The translations under genes were made by a program, and so were the position numbers. Positions 24,431 to 38,530 of a stretch of DNA of 64,000 bases are shown piece after piece. The notes under the pieces are model-generated. The model was given only the letters and a program-made list of their open reading frames with translations. It was not told where the DNA came from and did not search any database. The DNA is from Boswellia sacra. Lineage: Eukaryota > Streptophyta > Magnoliopsida > Sapindales > Burseraceae. The stretch lies in the NCBI GenBank assembly GCA_013180625.2, contig SNVD02001233.1, positions 79,944-143,943 on the forward strand. The letters are read 5' to 3'. The first letter of the stretch is position 1; every line of letters begins with the position of its first letter.

Positions 24431-27400
24431 CAGTTACATTTAATTGCTTTTTTGTAAAGATATTTTTAACAAGGTTGAACTTGGCTATACAATCAAGTAA
24501 AATATTAAATTTGTTATTTTTCAAGACAACACCTAAAATTTTGTTATCTCTCCTAATTTCTTTTTTTTTAAATAGTATTATAATTTGAAATAAATCATAC
24601 TAACGATATTAGTATAAGTTTGTCCTCATTGCATTACATTTCTCACTTGGCCATTATTTTATAAAACAACAAAAATAAATAAATGAATAAATTTTGATGT
24701 AAATTAATTGTAACAAAAACATGTTCTAAGAGGATTCAGTTAAAAAGATAATATAAAATAAAATAATGATTTGAACCCTAATTAATCGTATATTTGCTAC
24801 CTAAAAATTGACTGAAATGGAACAAATTAAAATACTGAACCAATTACGGTTGATTTCTTTCCTGGTCATGTATTTTCTGTGTGGTCAATTTCAATGACTT
24901 AATTACAATTGGGAAGTCAAGAGAGAAGAAAGATGAGCATGAAATAATTATTTTTTGACACGACTCTCCATGGAAGTCATGGTAGATATATCAAGAAGTC
25001 TAACAAAAATTTTCAAAACCTGACTATGTTTTGAAAGTCATTTGTTTTGAAGCGGGCCACACTACGGTCCACCTACAGCAGCACTTATAACCCTTGGATT
25101 GGATACTCATTTATAGCCTCGAATCCAATAGCTTATATTCAATGGACTATTTCATGAAAAAGTGACCTTTAACCGGTTAATCCGGTGGCAATGATAATCC
25201 ACCTCGTATTTACATATTTCTCCCTCTTTGCTGTTGGCTTCTTTCATCTCCGATTAGGTGATTTACCATCTGGTTGAACCGTGGACTTATTTCAATCTAT
25301 TTAGTACCAATCTTCATGATCCTTCTCATATTGCCTTAATCTTTTCATCTCTGGCATCCTGCATCCATCCCTGCAGACGATAGAAACAAGGTCTCTGCGT
25401 GTTCCAGTTTGGTTTTTGGCAGGTTTTACCTTAGTGAATATATATTGTCGTCGTGGATTTTATGGGTTTGGGTTTCAGGCATTGGCTTCCAACATCAGGG
25501 GTAATGCAAATCTTAAATATTTTATTATTGAACTATTATTATTTGAAATTTATTTTTCCCGATTAATTTTATGCTTATTATGGTTTTTTTTTTGTTTTTT
25601 TACATCATTTATAATGGTAAAGGGTGTTTTATACTTAACTTCGTAATTGCATTTTGTGCAGTTGCATGTGTAACATTTTGAAAGTACATTTCGTTGCAGG
25701 CGCTCAATAATATATTTATTTTGCTGGATGGTCCATGACACTGAACCATGTTGTAGATAATCACGTGATTCAAGTTAGAAATTTGATTTTGGCAATTTGT
25801 AAAACATGTTTTACCTGATTACATGTCCATTTCCCCTAGAGGTAGTTATTTTAAATTTAACAATATACGAGGGGCATACCCAAGAAGAGTATTTAGTACT
25901 CACAAGTCCAAAAGGAAATAACAAAGCCCAAAAGCTTCAAACGAATAAACAGAATATAAAGTCAAAGGCCCCAGACAAAACGATTGTGCATAGGCCCAAA
26001 ACCAACCACAACATAGCCAAGATCACCCAAACAATAAAAATAAAAAGACGTAGTAGCCCAATCTAGCAAAATAAAGTCCAAGAAAATAAACTAATGATGA
26101 AAAAAAAAAGAGTTTTGGAATCCAAAAACTGCCTAGGAGTTGATTTTTTTATGCTCGTTTTTTGCTGTACATTTGGTTAATCTAATGTTAATTATGATGA
26201 AATTTTTAAACCTGCTAATGTCTTTCTTGTTTGGAACAGAAAGAAAGCACATACAAAGGAAATAATTTCAATGCTATCTGCCTCTTCTTTGGTTATTAGG
26301 CTCAGGGATCTTTGCCATCAAAATTTGATTGTGACTAGCCTATGTAGGTCATCATTGTTTGGTACTGTGGCTCCTTTAGGAGTCATTTTAGGTTCTTTGA
26401 TTTTGATATTGATTTATATGTTTTCATTTTTTATGTTATGTCTCCTTAGTTTATTACTTCATTAATTACTTTGTTATATTATCAAGTTAATTGAATGTAT
26501 GCCTCCATGCCCTGTTATAGCTATTCATTTTATCTTATTTCAGTTTCTTATTCTTCTTGTTGCGCTGAATTAGTTAATTACTATAGGAAATCTGTCGTTA
26601 GTGATATATCATTATTTGGCCTGTTTGTGTTCTACCAGATTTTTATTTTCTTGCTTTATTCATCTTTTCTTGGTCAGATTTTTATTGATATTGGTAATGA
26701 TAAGAAGGCTAAAGATGAATCTCGACCATGATTTAACTTTAAAGTACTTTTGCATATTAACATGTTAGAAAGTAGCCAACTGATAACGCAATTTTTCTCA
26801 TGTGAACTGAATTTGCTTATGTCAAGTTTCGGTATTTTATCATTTCCCATGTCGATAAAATTATGATCAATGTCTATTCTGAAAACAATTGGTATCTTTG
26901 CAATCTTTAGACTCTTTTTTCCCATTCGTCGTTGTTTGGAGTGTGTCATGGAGACATTAACTACATAATCTTTAGTATGTGTTCATCATAGTATCTGAAA
27001 TCTAATTGTTCAATTTGAGTTCATTTTATATGATTGCACTTGCTTATAACCTTTTGGATTTTGTTATCAGTCTCTTTGTTCCATATCTTTGTTGCTCCTA
27101 GCTACCTGAACACATAAGCTAATGCATGTTTGTGATTTATCAATCTAGTAGGCTCAAAGAAAGAAGCAAAGTTTATAATCTTAAAAAGTTATCAGCAGCA
27201 TCATTAAGCCCAGGAGGAAAGTCCTTTAAATATCTTAATTTTAATAATTTCCGGTTAATCTTATTTAATAAGTAGGCATCAATGATATATTCTTAATTGA
27301 TATATGCAGCTCCCTTTGATGAAGAAGAGTTTCTCTTTGATGAAGGAGAAGCATCTCTACTCTTTGTTATTTATTTTTAAAAATTTTTAATTTAATCTCT
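24431..27400. other. Intergenic region with exon-like fragments, no gene called
   Basis: Several short stretches look genic but do not join into a protein: a GC-richer stretch around 25200-25500, a block near 26270-26400, and an acidic stretch near 27311-27357 preceded by an acceptor-like ATATGCAG and reading PFDEEEFLFDEGEASLLFV. These could be a decayed gene or a non-coding transcript. I recognise no family. Confidence 0.3.
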
Positions 27401-30400
27401 TTTAGACAAATATCCTAACTTTTAGTAATTTCTGATTAATACTAATTAATTTATGTGGCCTAATTCCTGTGGAAGAAAATTTTGATTTATTCTTGTTGTT
27501 AAAGCCATATGATTGTCCATGCTTTTATTTAATTTAAATGGTGGATTACATAACTTTCCAAGAATAGTACTTTACATTTTGTTATATAGTTAACTTCCTT
27601 TTGAGAGTGATATATCAAATGTGATGCACTCTGTAGTTGATATTGCAATTGTTGGAGATATATAATTTTAGATAATTTTATAAGATTCAGAAGAGCAAAG
27701 CACTTATTTAGACAAATATGCTATATTAATTGTCCCAATGTTGTCAATGAAATTTTATATTTATTGTTTAGAATACTTTAACTTTTTTCCAATTACATAA
27801 TTTAATTTATAATTAAATGCAATTTGCTAATTTTATGTTTTTTTTAATAGGTTTCATATGCTTTTGGGTTCAGCCTACAACATTGATTTATGGAGTTAGA
27901 TTATTAATTGTAAAATAAAGATTTTTATGTCATTAAAGAATGAATAGTTGATATTTTTGAACTTTATGGATTGATAATATATATGAATTTTGAAGTTCAT
28001 TATGGATTCTTGATGTATTTTTGTTATAGCTTTTTAAGAATTACTTTTATAATTCAGTTTATAAGTTCGTAATATATGTTTAGGGGTAAAATGCCAATTT
28101 CAATTGAGTCAATTAGCTTGAATCATTCATGCTTTCTTAAATTTAAAATTGAGGGGTGAAATGATAATATTTTGTCAATTTAAAATTAGGGCTGATGTTG
28201 TTTTTTTTTTTTTTTTGTAAATTTAAAAAATCAAGGTGAAATCTAATTTACTTCGATGGAAATTTGTGGGGCTACTTGTAATTCTCATCAATATCATATT
28301 CCGGGTAAATTGATAATTTTCTTGAAATTTATTTTCTTATACAATTTTAATGCCTAATCCAATTTTACATAATAAGATTATATTAAGCGTGTATCCACAT
28401 AATATTAACTTCCGTTCTCATGTGTTCTTGTAATTACAATTAATTTTAATTGTAAATATATTTTTTTAAAAGTATATGTTAACAAGCTTGTAAATTTTTT
28501 AATCTATTAAATATTAATTGAGAAAATTAAATCTTCATTGATATTTAATTTAAAGTTTAGATACTAAATTAATTCATTAAGTAAATATATTATAAAAATT
28601 AATTTCTGAAATTAATTTTTCAACAATGCTTTCGGGTAGGGAAAAATTCCTTTTCGTGTAATAATATATTATGCTAATTTGATTGCTGATCTATTAAACA
28701 ATGTACAAAATTTAGGCTTACATTGATATTAATTCATATAATTATGTAAAAAATAATAATATTAATTAATTACTAACTAATGTAATTAACAAATTTTGAT
28801 TGTATTGACATCTTAATTGGTTTTGTCTATTATTACCATATCTTCAAATTTTTATTAACATTGATATAATATACATATTTTATTAAATATTTTTTAATAA
28901 TTATATTGAATTAATTTAAAATTAATAATTAGTTCGTACATCTTAATTGGAAATTAAAACAAGACCATATGCTTCATTTCATTATAAATATATCATTTAT
29001 ATAAAGTAATACTTAGTATAAATAAATTTATAAATAAAAATATACATAAAAATAGATAGGTAATCGTAGCAAGGCACTAGCTTACAACAATAAACTTCAG
29101 CTTAATATTTTGATAACTTCATCTTAAAATAATAGATGAGAAACCATCAACAAGGCTCTACTACTTCATATATCTATTGTGTGAACCAAAAATAATAAAT
29201 TACTTTATATTAAAAAATTAATAAAAATTACAAATAAAGGTTTTTTTTATTTGATTACTCTAGTAATTAGTGAAATAAGTAAATGATTACCAGATTAATC
29301 AAATTATAAGTTTAAACATTAAAAATTTAAAAAAATAATCATTAATTGCTAAATCAAATAAATATTTAGTTAAAAGTAAAACGATATTTAAGAATTTACA
29401 TCTTTTATTTATTTTTAATAAAATGAATTAATAATTGAATTTACAATTTTCAATCATTTCATTATAGTGTTTAACCTTTTTAATTTGTATCAATACAATT
29501 AATTAGATAGATTTGATTCTTGTAATTAAATAGTGTATATTTAAATATAAATAATTTGGTTTAACATAATGATAGTTTTAATTAAAAGATTATTACCAAA
29601 AAATATTATGATAATATTGAGTACTTAATTTGAGTATAAAGAATTTATTTAGCACTTAATTTGAGTTTACAAAAGTTGGAATATTATCCAAATGAATTAC
29701 GGTAATAATTTATATAAAATTATAATATGAAATTCATTAAGTAATTATATTCTACATAACAATATTATAAAAAGTATGTGCCAAATGAATTCAACATAAA
29801 TGCTTTAGGTAGCAAATTAGTCATTTAGGATATAATATTATCCTATACTAATTTGATCCTTAACCAGTTAAATTATATACAAAATTTAGGCTTACATTGA
29901 CTTCTCATAATATTTTCATATATGATCAGCTAAGAAGCAAACTTAAGTTGGAAAAATAAACATCGAAAAATGTATGACAGTAACTAAAATTCAAACTTCA
30001 AATAATAATAAATAAATAAACCACTTAATTGCTTCAAATATCACCATTCACCTTAATTTTTTTCAATATTATTAGATAATTATATGTAAAATAATATCTA
30101 AATAATTTTATCGAGTACTCAAATCAATAATAGATGAGATAAATATGTAAAATTATTTCAATCAGACTATATTATATATATAGTTTTATCCTAATTAATT
30201 AAATACATATAGAAGAAGTTGTATTTTATTATTGAATTACTGCTAACTTAGATACCAATGAGTCTTTACGTTTTTTTAAGATTAACTTCAATAAGATAAT
30301 TATGCATAAATAAAATGTATATCATAATTCACATCATGATAAAATTGGATAAAATAAAGTTATTTAATTATTTTATTACATGTAGTATATATTATACACT

Positions 30401-31500
30401 AAAACGGTAGAAGTAATTTATCAGCTATTTTATTGAAGTATTGATTATGTTAATTAAACCAATTCTTTTCGTTCTAGTATAATATAACATTAAATTATTT
30501 AGTAAATCACTAATCAATCAAATTATGCATGACAATAATTAATTTCCTATATAAATGATTAATCTCTCTCTATTACAATTCTTTCCTAATGGTTTAATAC
30601 ATGTCAATTACATTATATGCAGTAAAAATTAATTGGACCACCTAGGTAATTAATTACCACTACAACTATAGAATAAATAATACTAATTAATCATTACATT
30701 ATATAATAAATAAAAGTTAATAAATTTACAAATATAGATTATATCAATCTTACAATTCAAGGCAAATTTTTGGAGTGCCAAAAATGATGTAATAAATATT
30801 GGTATAATTAATTATATTAAATAAATAAACAATACTATGTTAATATTAATTTATTACAAAGCGGGTTATTGCATAGGGAAGTTTTTGTTATGTAAGCTAT
30901 AAAAAATCATTTACATAAATGTAATTATAATTACAATCATATTATATATTACTAATATATTGTTTCAAGTTATGAAATTATGATATATACTATTTTTACG
31001 AGCATAAATTACAAAGAGATCAATATCATATAAATGTAATTGTAGGATAAGCCTCTCAAAAATATAGTTACATTATATTTTTCATACATCTTTAACCCAT
31101 CTTTATTTTTATTTGACAATATATATGCATACATACACAAATACATACACACACACACATCTTTTTTTTTTGGGTTATGTATCTGGAAGAAATATGTTTA
31201 ATAAGATCTGATATTAACAATAAAAATAAAAAATAAGTATTGAAATTTTATATAAATTTTCAAAATAATTAAGTCATACAAATTAATACAATTTAAAATT
31301 ATTGTTATACTTGTGACTAAATTAAATGAATAATATAGAATGAGATATAATAGGCTTAACTTAATCTATACTTTTTCAATTTATATTTTATAAAAGTTTA
31401 AATTGAGTTTATTGTTTAATTAAAAATATATAAAATCATTTATTTATTTGTAAGAAAATATAATATGATATATTCTATAAAATGACATTAAAAAAAGGAA
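27401..31500. other. Extremely AT-rich gene-free stretch
   Basis: About 4 kb dominated by A and T, with long TTAATTAA-like and ATATAT runs and no frame above 60 codons. No transposon ends were recognised. It may be an old decayed repeat field or a matrix-attachment-like region; neither is shown. Confidence 0.6.
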
Positions 31501-31519
31501 AAAAATAGAAAAACTTAAA

Positions 31520-33200
31520 ATGCGAGGTGAATGTTGAAGAAATTAGAAGCGCGCTGCATTCCCGCTCTCCCAAAAAATTTCCTTCTCTGTTTCTATTTTC
31601 ATGCCTCTCACTTTCCTAATACTTGAAGTTGAATAGCCGCCTCAGGACAAACCCCTTCAAGTTTCGAACCCCGCGCCTATTTCCTCCAGGCAGCCCAACG
31701 CCATTGCCGCCAGCCACAACATGCAGGGAGAGGAATTACGTAGCTTGAAACTGCAACCTGAATAAAGCTCCACATCCTCTCAATTTCAGATTAATGTCTT
31801 CGTTAATTAGTTGAAGAAATCGAGTGCTGATTTCATGAGGGTCCAAAGACACAGCAGCAGCAAAACTAAATTCATTTTTCTTCCTCTTTTAATCAGATTG
31901 AATGTCAATTTTGGAGGTTCCTTCTCTCTCTGTTTTTGTTTTTATTATTATTATCGAAAGAAGAATCGTGAGTGTTGTTTATTTTCCAATCGGGTCCATT
32001 AAAGTTGTTTTGGTAGGTTTGTTTTCTGATTATACAGAACCCTTTTGCTGTTTTCAACAACCAGAACGTCGGCAGCACCCTCGTTACCAAGGTAATTCTT
32101 TGTTTTCATTTTTAAAGGGTCTCCAAATTATCTGTGTTCATATGATCTGATATACGCTTTTAATTCGAAGAGATATCTTATCATAGTTTCGCGCTGATCT
32201 CCGTCTTTTTTTTTTTCCCTAAATTTCCTACAACTAGCAAATTATTTTAAACAGTTACAACCGAGAGATAGCTACCACTAGTTCTGGTTATTATATCCAT
32301 TGGTTACAGATTATGGTATTAATTTTAAACCAGTACACATGAAACAAGATGCTCAAAACTAGAAATGAGGACGAATCCATTGTGCATATATTCCCTGTAA
32401 GCTAATTTTAAAATCCAAGCTTAAATTTAGTCTACCGTGCACATTTGTGTTATTTTCATCATAGCTGATATGCTGTCCTCATCTGTTAGGATTATGCGTG
32501 GAATATTTATCTGGTAGCCGTCTGTCAACCTGTATGCAGTTTGGAGCATACAGTCAAGATGATGTTGAAGCGTTTCGAGCGTTAGCTGTGGAACCTAGAA
32601 ATTGTTTACTTATTCCTGACATAACATTCTTTGTAGTAAAAAAACCTAATTGATTGGATGAAACATGTCTAGTGAAGATGGATGTAAAGGAATGGAATCA
32701 TTTGTTGGTTATGGCAGGCTTCCTGAACATTGCTGAGAGGGCTGACTGGGGCAATTGTCCCCTGCCAAATAAGAGGAAGTTAAGATAACTGAAGATTCGA
32801 AGAATTTGACCCAAATCCATAATTTTTACGAATATAAGTAATAATTACAGGCTTCTGTTCTAATCTATGAGGAGCAAGCAAATCGTTATCAGCACAGCCC
32901 AATCGGCTGGTGAGGGATGCTACCCCTTATGTATTATTTACTTGTCTATCTTAGGATTTCCTAGATAGCTCCATAAAAGTGACCTTGATTTGTCACTCCA
33001 AGGGTGAGGGGGAGGGTAATTCGTGATTTATCTTGATGGATGAAGGTCCAATCTAGGATTACAGATGCTCCAGTGTTCCGTCTCCATGGCAACTGCAGAA
33101 TTTGCTGTATCCTAATCATATTTCACATGCAGTCAAATTAAAGAGGTGGCCTTTTGAGACATTTAAAACCTAGTCTCGACTTAGCTGTCGAAGTAAATCT
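31520..33200 (+). other. Possible 5' part of a transcription unit, product unknown
   Basis: At 31540-31780 the base composition jumps to GC-richer, pyrimidine-rich sequence like a plant 5' leader, with a short upstream frame starting at 31722. A donor-like ACCAAGGTAATTC lies near 32087, and more genic-looking sequence follows at 32480-33160. No continuous coding frame joins these parts. This could be a non-coding RNA gene, a gene remnant or a transposon interior. Confidence 0.3.
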
Positions 33201-35120
33201 CAAGCTAACAGAAGACCGATGGATGCACCAAAAGAACTCTGATGTTTTGTTTTTCGAGAAAATTACATGGCTGTTAAGTTTTCATTTGAGAATTAGATGT
33301 ATTCCACACATCTAAATTCTGCCTTTGTATAATTTACTATCTGTTAGTGAATTTAGAATAGCCTCACCTCCAACTTGAGAAGTAGCATCTTTAACCCAAT
33401 GCTTTATTAAATGTTTGAAAACTTGCTGTGTTTGGGTTACGACAGTAACATTGCTATCCAACAAATAGGCCCTTCTCGCATTGGATTGACACTCAACATC
33501 TTAATATTATTGAAACAAATTCAAATAGACACTTATAAGAAAAGGCCAAGGACAATACAAGCAAGCAATCCAATAGACAAGTCAATACATACGGATCATA
33601 GAAAATAAAGATGTTGCTACTAAAAGTGACATCCACTATTTTTAACATATACATTTTGTGCTCATATCAGGCTCAAATTAAAACATGTGTACTTACGCAA
33701 TTCATAAGTTACCCAAATGCTACGATTAATGTTTCATCCCTAGACTTCCATTAACAAATTCAATAAAAGGCTTCTCAATGAACACAAATTTTAATTATAT
33801 CCTAAAACAATAATCACATGGACTATTATAGGAGATCAATTTATATCTACATAGGATCTCAAAAAGTACCAGATCATTCCACTTACTATAAATTTAGACT
33901 GCCAATACGAGAAACCTGTAGGTACATTGGTAGCTACACTGTTAGTTTCTTTTTTACATTGCTATCAATCTAAAGTAGAAATTTTTCTGAGCCGAAATTG
34001 GCTGCTTTGCTACTTGTTAGGTCTAAAAAAAATGAAAGCAAGAGCCTATGATAAATTGGTAGGTTAAGATGATCAAGCATACCATTTAAGTAATTCTCTT
34101 GAGTTGTCGTTCATATGATCTCTGTATCTGCTCCTTGAACTCTGAATTTTCTAGTTTTGAATATCCCCTCAAGGAATAAACCTCTTATTGTTCATGACGG
34201 ACTTTCATAGCCTCTTTCTGTATATATACATAAAAAAATATGATAAATTACTCAAACATAAGAATCCAAAATTTTGAAAAGGTTCTACCAAAAAAAAATG
34301 TTGATCTAACAAACTAATAATTTTAGAGGCAATACCAGATGTGGTCTTAAATTTTACAAGGAAACGCTAAAGCGTGAATACATGTCTACAAAAGAATTAT
34401 AGAGTATGAACAAAAGAAGTCCCCAATGGTTGTTATTTGAGCAAAGTTGTTACAATAACGTGCGGTTCAATCCAATTCTTGTTTGTAATCAGTAATTTAC
34501 ATAACACTAATTAGATGAAGAAATAATCCTCAAACTTAATGAGATCCAACATATGAGTCACACCATAATATTCATAAGGTTACTGAATGAAGCATCAATT
34601 AGCATGACTAGGGATAATAAAATACAATTGAAAAACACAACTTGTGAGAAAGAAGATGGCATTTCCTTGATCGTCGACAAACTTCTGGCAATTTTGCAAA
34701 ACTACCAACAGCAAATTCTTTTCATTTGTTTACAAAGTCGATTTTTAATATATACTTAAATTTAGATTGCAGTTATTATTAATTGCACCACTAAGCCTAC
34801 AACTTATTATTTTCCCATCCGCCCAAATCATCTACACACTTCAATCATGTGAGCAAGTTTTCAAATCCTTTTTCGGGTGAACAATATTAGCGGAAAAATA
34901 TCATCAGGTAAAAGCTGGGACAAAAGTAATTGGTCCAAGAAATTTGATTTTCAATTCAAACTGATAAAAATATAAGATATTTGGAACTCGTGTATCAGCT
35001 TTGTACTTCAAGTAGAAGCTAATGTAGGTGTAAGAACAATCAGTCGTTAAGCATAGCCATACACCTCAAATAATAAATAGAAATTTTGTGAAACCAGTCA
35101 AAATGCAGAAACTTGCGAGT
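33201..35120. other. Intergenic stretch
   Basis: No gene recognised. The part adjoining 35121 may hold the 3' untranslated region of the minus-strand remnant next to it. Confidence 0.45.
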
Positions 35121-35463
35121 CTAATTGTAAACTTGTGCATAAATTGTGCTGCCGCCAAGAAGCAAGTTCTTGACCACATAGAAAAGGATGAGTGTAGAAG
35201 CAGAAACAGTTAACAGATCACGTAGAAGTTGCAAACAGCTGAACCAAGAGTAGGAATGAATCAAAAAGGACAAATTAACTGAGTGAAACATACCCAGCAT
35301 GAGCTTCAAAAGCAGGTTCCACACTAATACCACCTTCATACGGTGATGGTTGCACAAAGATGTCATACATTAGAATTTCTTTAATTTTGAAGGCAAGAAG
35401 CTGCCAATGATAAGGCTTTACAGTGAAATGTGATCGATTATGCAGATTTTTGTTGAAAACCAC
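35121..35463 (-). CDS. Last two exons of an unrecognised membrane protein (partial or decayed)
   Basis: Two exons on the minus strand join in frame. The first (35463-35294, 170 nt) follows GTTGCAG and ends GCTGG before GTATG; the second (35238-35121, 118 nt) follows GGTTCAG and ends in TAG. Together they encode 95 residues, with phrases KPYHWQLLAFKIKEILMYDI, VQPSPYEGG and a hydrophobic C-terminal segment around LLTVSASTLILFYVVKNLLL. Frame preservation across the intron argues for real coding sequence. Upstream, around 36060-35950, a further exon-like piece reads FGDSTFAFYPTILTVG before an in-frame stop, so the gene may be decayed. I do not recognise the family; the ending suggests a multi-pass membrane protein. 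Confidence 0.5.
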
Positions 35464-36659
35464 CTGCAACCTAACTATAACAAAGATAGAGATTGATAGG
35501 ATGAGCAAACCTTCAATGGAGCGTAAAATTAGTAGAGAAAAAGAATATTCAAATTACATATATGCAACCCCGAACAAATCAATCGCCATAGATTCAAGTC
35601 AACAACCATAGATCATCATGAAGACATATATATTTCTGCTAACAAACACTCACTGATGACTCAACAAACTAATAGAAATATATTAACTAATACAAAGTGA
35701 TCATATGTAGTACCCTTGGGTTGCTAAATCAAGGATTTCAATAATTATTCTGAAGAATCTATCAAATACGACACATCATGGAAATTTGTACACTCAATAT
35801 CCAATTTAGACACAAAATTAATCAAAGACACTTGTCAAACAAATCAAAGTCAAGAGCCATAATACAGATTGGCAACCATACTAACAAAACCCAGACCAAT
35901 AAGTGCAACAACACCAACTTACCGCTACCAACACACGTATTAAACCATTGCAATACCCCCAGATTTTCCACTGATAAGCAAAACTAAGAGACCCACTGTT
36001 AAAATTGTTGGGTAAAAGGCAAACGTGGAATCTCCAAAAACACTCAATTGCACCACCTATTTGCACTCCCATATAAAGCAGTGGGACACATATAAAAAAA
36101 AACCCGGAGCTGGCCATGAGGTGGGCGAGGTTGTGAATGGGGATAGGAGGGGAAAACTAGATTAACACAAATACCTGGCTACCTGGAGCTTAGATCCAGG
36201 ATGAATGAACGATTCAAACCTTTTCTGTCAGTACGAAAACCTCTATTACAACATCCGTAATATGAGAGGGGATACCAATGGAGCTACCTTCTCCAGGCGA
36301 TTTGTTGTGCTTATATTCAAAATGGGTTCGTATGACGCGTCAGTAGGATGATATATTGCATTGGAAGGGCGCGTGATCGCGAACATCTGGTGGCTTAGAT
36401 GACTCTGAACAAAGAGACAAAGTTGGGGTTCTATTGTACATTGTACTTTCAGTGAAGAAGATCAAAAAAATGGTGGCTCTAGTGAGCAAGTCTATATGGC
36501 TGAATGTGTGGTTTTCCATTTAAGGCTTGAAGAAGGCTAGTGGCCAGTGGTTAGGGTCAAGGTTGGAGTTAAGTTTTTATTTCCTTGATGTTGGAAGAGA
36601 ATTACTAGGTTTACAACTTTTATTCATGTTTATGAAATTTATAGTGAATGAATAGTTTA

Positions 36660-37760
36660 TGGTTATTTCGTCACTTTACCAAATATAAATAGTAACATTT
36701 GGCTATAAAAGCAATCAATGGAGCGGTTGATGCACGACTTTGTACACGCTCTTTACGAAATTTATAAGCTACCATACCACTTTTACTCACTTGTTTATAT
36801 CTTTTAAAAATTTTACTTTTGTAACGACAGTAACCTAATTTAGGTATGTTTATTTCAAGCTCACAACTTTCATACATTAGTTTACGATTTTTATTTATTA
36901 TTTATGATTTTTATACGATATCGTGAAAGAGCATTTTTGTTAAACATGTACAATATTTTGGTCATTTTAATGGTAAAACAAAATAGTGTATTTTGGACTT
37001 TTTACATGTCCTTTATAACTTCTACAAGAAAGTCAACCCCTTTAACAAACTTGTTTGCATCTAGGAGAAATTTTGGTTTCAACATAAATATTCTCAACAA
37101 TATTGTTATTTCCTACTTTTTATTCATGGTTAACCACTTTTACAAGTTTGTTCTCAACTTTTATTTGCTATTTACAACTTTTGCGTGATAATGTTGAGAG
37201 CTATTTTTACAAAATTAAACAATGATTTTCTATACTAGAAGCTAAAAAATAGTGAATTACGACTTTTTTTAAGCTATTTTTTTACTTTTGCAGGCTTGTT
37301 TACTATTTTAATATGCTCACTTGTAGCTTTTAAAAATTTTGGTTTTGTCCATTTCATGTGAATAGTTATGTCGATTATAACTTTTCATTTTAGTTTTATG
37401 ACTTTTACACAATACTATACAACGTTTATTTGTCCATTACGATTTTTACACTACATAGAAGTGGCCAGTTTTACACATTTGGATAGTAATTTTGGTTAAA
37501 ATTTTACATTACAGAATAATATCCTTTTACAAGTTATTTACAAATTTTACATAAGAATTATGACTTTTTATATACATGATTACGAGTTCTTGAAATTTGA
37601 GTTTTGTCCCCTTTTCATGTGAACAAAAATTTTGTTTTCGATCTTTTCTATGAGGTATGCGGCTTTTACATAATTCTTTATGGTTTTTATTTGTTATTTA
37701 CGACTTTTATAAAAAAATGCTAATTGTTAAAATATTATTATAATTTTGGCGGGAGTGCTG
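36660..37760. repeat. Unclassified repeat with reiterated GACTTTTAC-type words
   Basis: Words of the type GACTTTTAC, AACTTTTAC, ACGATTTTTA and TTTATTTGCTATTTACAAC recur every 30 to 120 bases without strict periodicity, giving the region a texture different from its flanks. It ends in two GC boxes, TTTTGGCGGGAG and TTGGGCGGGAG, near 37745-37775. No coding frame or clear termini. Confidence 0.4.
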
Positions 37761-37814
37761 TAGACATTGGGCGGGAGCCTAGCTGGTTAATGAAACTGGT
37801 TCTATGCCTTTCAT

Positions 37815-38035
37815 TTCTTTTGTCTATTTCACCAGATTAGGGTTGGGCATTTGGCCTGTTGGGTCGGGGCCTCGATCAGACTTGGACAAACGGGGCGGGT
37901 ACCAAATATCTTGGAGCGGGTATGAGACCGTGCAAGTTCTACCCCGTCCGGGGCTGGTTTGGGACCGGGTTCTGCATATAGACCCCTTTGACTCGCCCCG
38001 TCCCGCCTCGCCCAGTTAATGGTAAAAATAAAAAG
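37815..38035 (+). mobile_element. hAT-like subterminal region
   Basis: TAGGGTTGGGCATTTGGCC is followed by many CGGGGC, GGGCGGG and CCCCGTCC boxes over about 200 bases. This is the look of plant hAT subterminal regions (TAGGG/CAGGG...TGGGCA ends with repeated GC boxes). The opposite terminus was not found, so the extent is unknown. Confidence 0.35.
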
Positions 38036-38189
38036 ATTTAAAATATAAAGACTTAGAGAAAATTAAAAGGGGTCATTTTGTTAAATTTTAATATATGTGA
38101 GTTTTCAGGATATATGATAACCTCTGTATTCAAACCCCCCAATATCAAAATCAAATCCCTAAACTACACGGATACAGCCGCGATACCAC

Positions 38190-38530
38190 GCTAACCAAAC
38201 CCCACCCCGACCCCCCCAACCCAAATCCCGATCTGCTCTGCCGCCGTCGCCGCTCCACCGCCAGTCCGCGACACTATCCGCCGATCTGCGTCTGGTCCGC
38301 CGTCGACAGCCCTTGATTTGCAGCCTTCAAGCTTGTCCGTGTCGCGGCTCGCCTGCCTCGGTGATTTGCAGCGACCACCGTTCACGGCTGCGCTGCACCC
38401 TCCTCGTCGTGACACGACGGCCCACGGTTGCACCCTCCCGTCAGTCGTCCAGCTCCGCCAGGCCTGCTTGGTTCGTCACTCTCAGTCTCTCACTCAGGTT
38501 TGTCCACTGTACCTTAAACAATTATGAAAA
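38190..38530 (+). other. GC-rich leader-like island
   Basis: About 340 bases of high GC in otherwise AT-rich DNA, rich in CCGCC, GTCGCC and CTCCGCC words, ending in CTCAGTCTCTCACTCAGGTTTG, which could be a donor or acceptor site. Open frames here change freely and show no protein family. It may be the first non-coding exon of a hAT transposase gene whose body was lost, or a promoter. It points toward the inverted duplication beginning at 39078. Confidence 0.35.

Noticed and set aside
25806..26066. 86-codon Lys-rich frame
   Set aside because: Low-complexity composition, no domain, no neighbouring exons that join in frame.
32735..32765. CTGGGGCAATTGTCCCCTG near 32750, similar to the palindrome of the hAT-like family
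   Set aside because: Only the short core matches; no GGACGGAGCC terminus is nearby.
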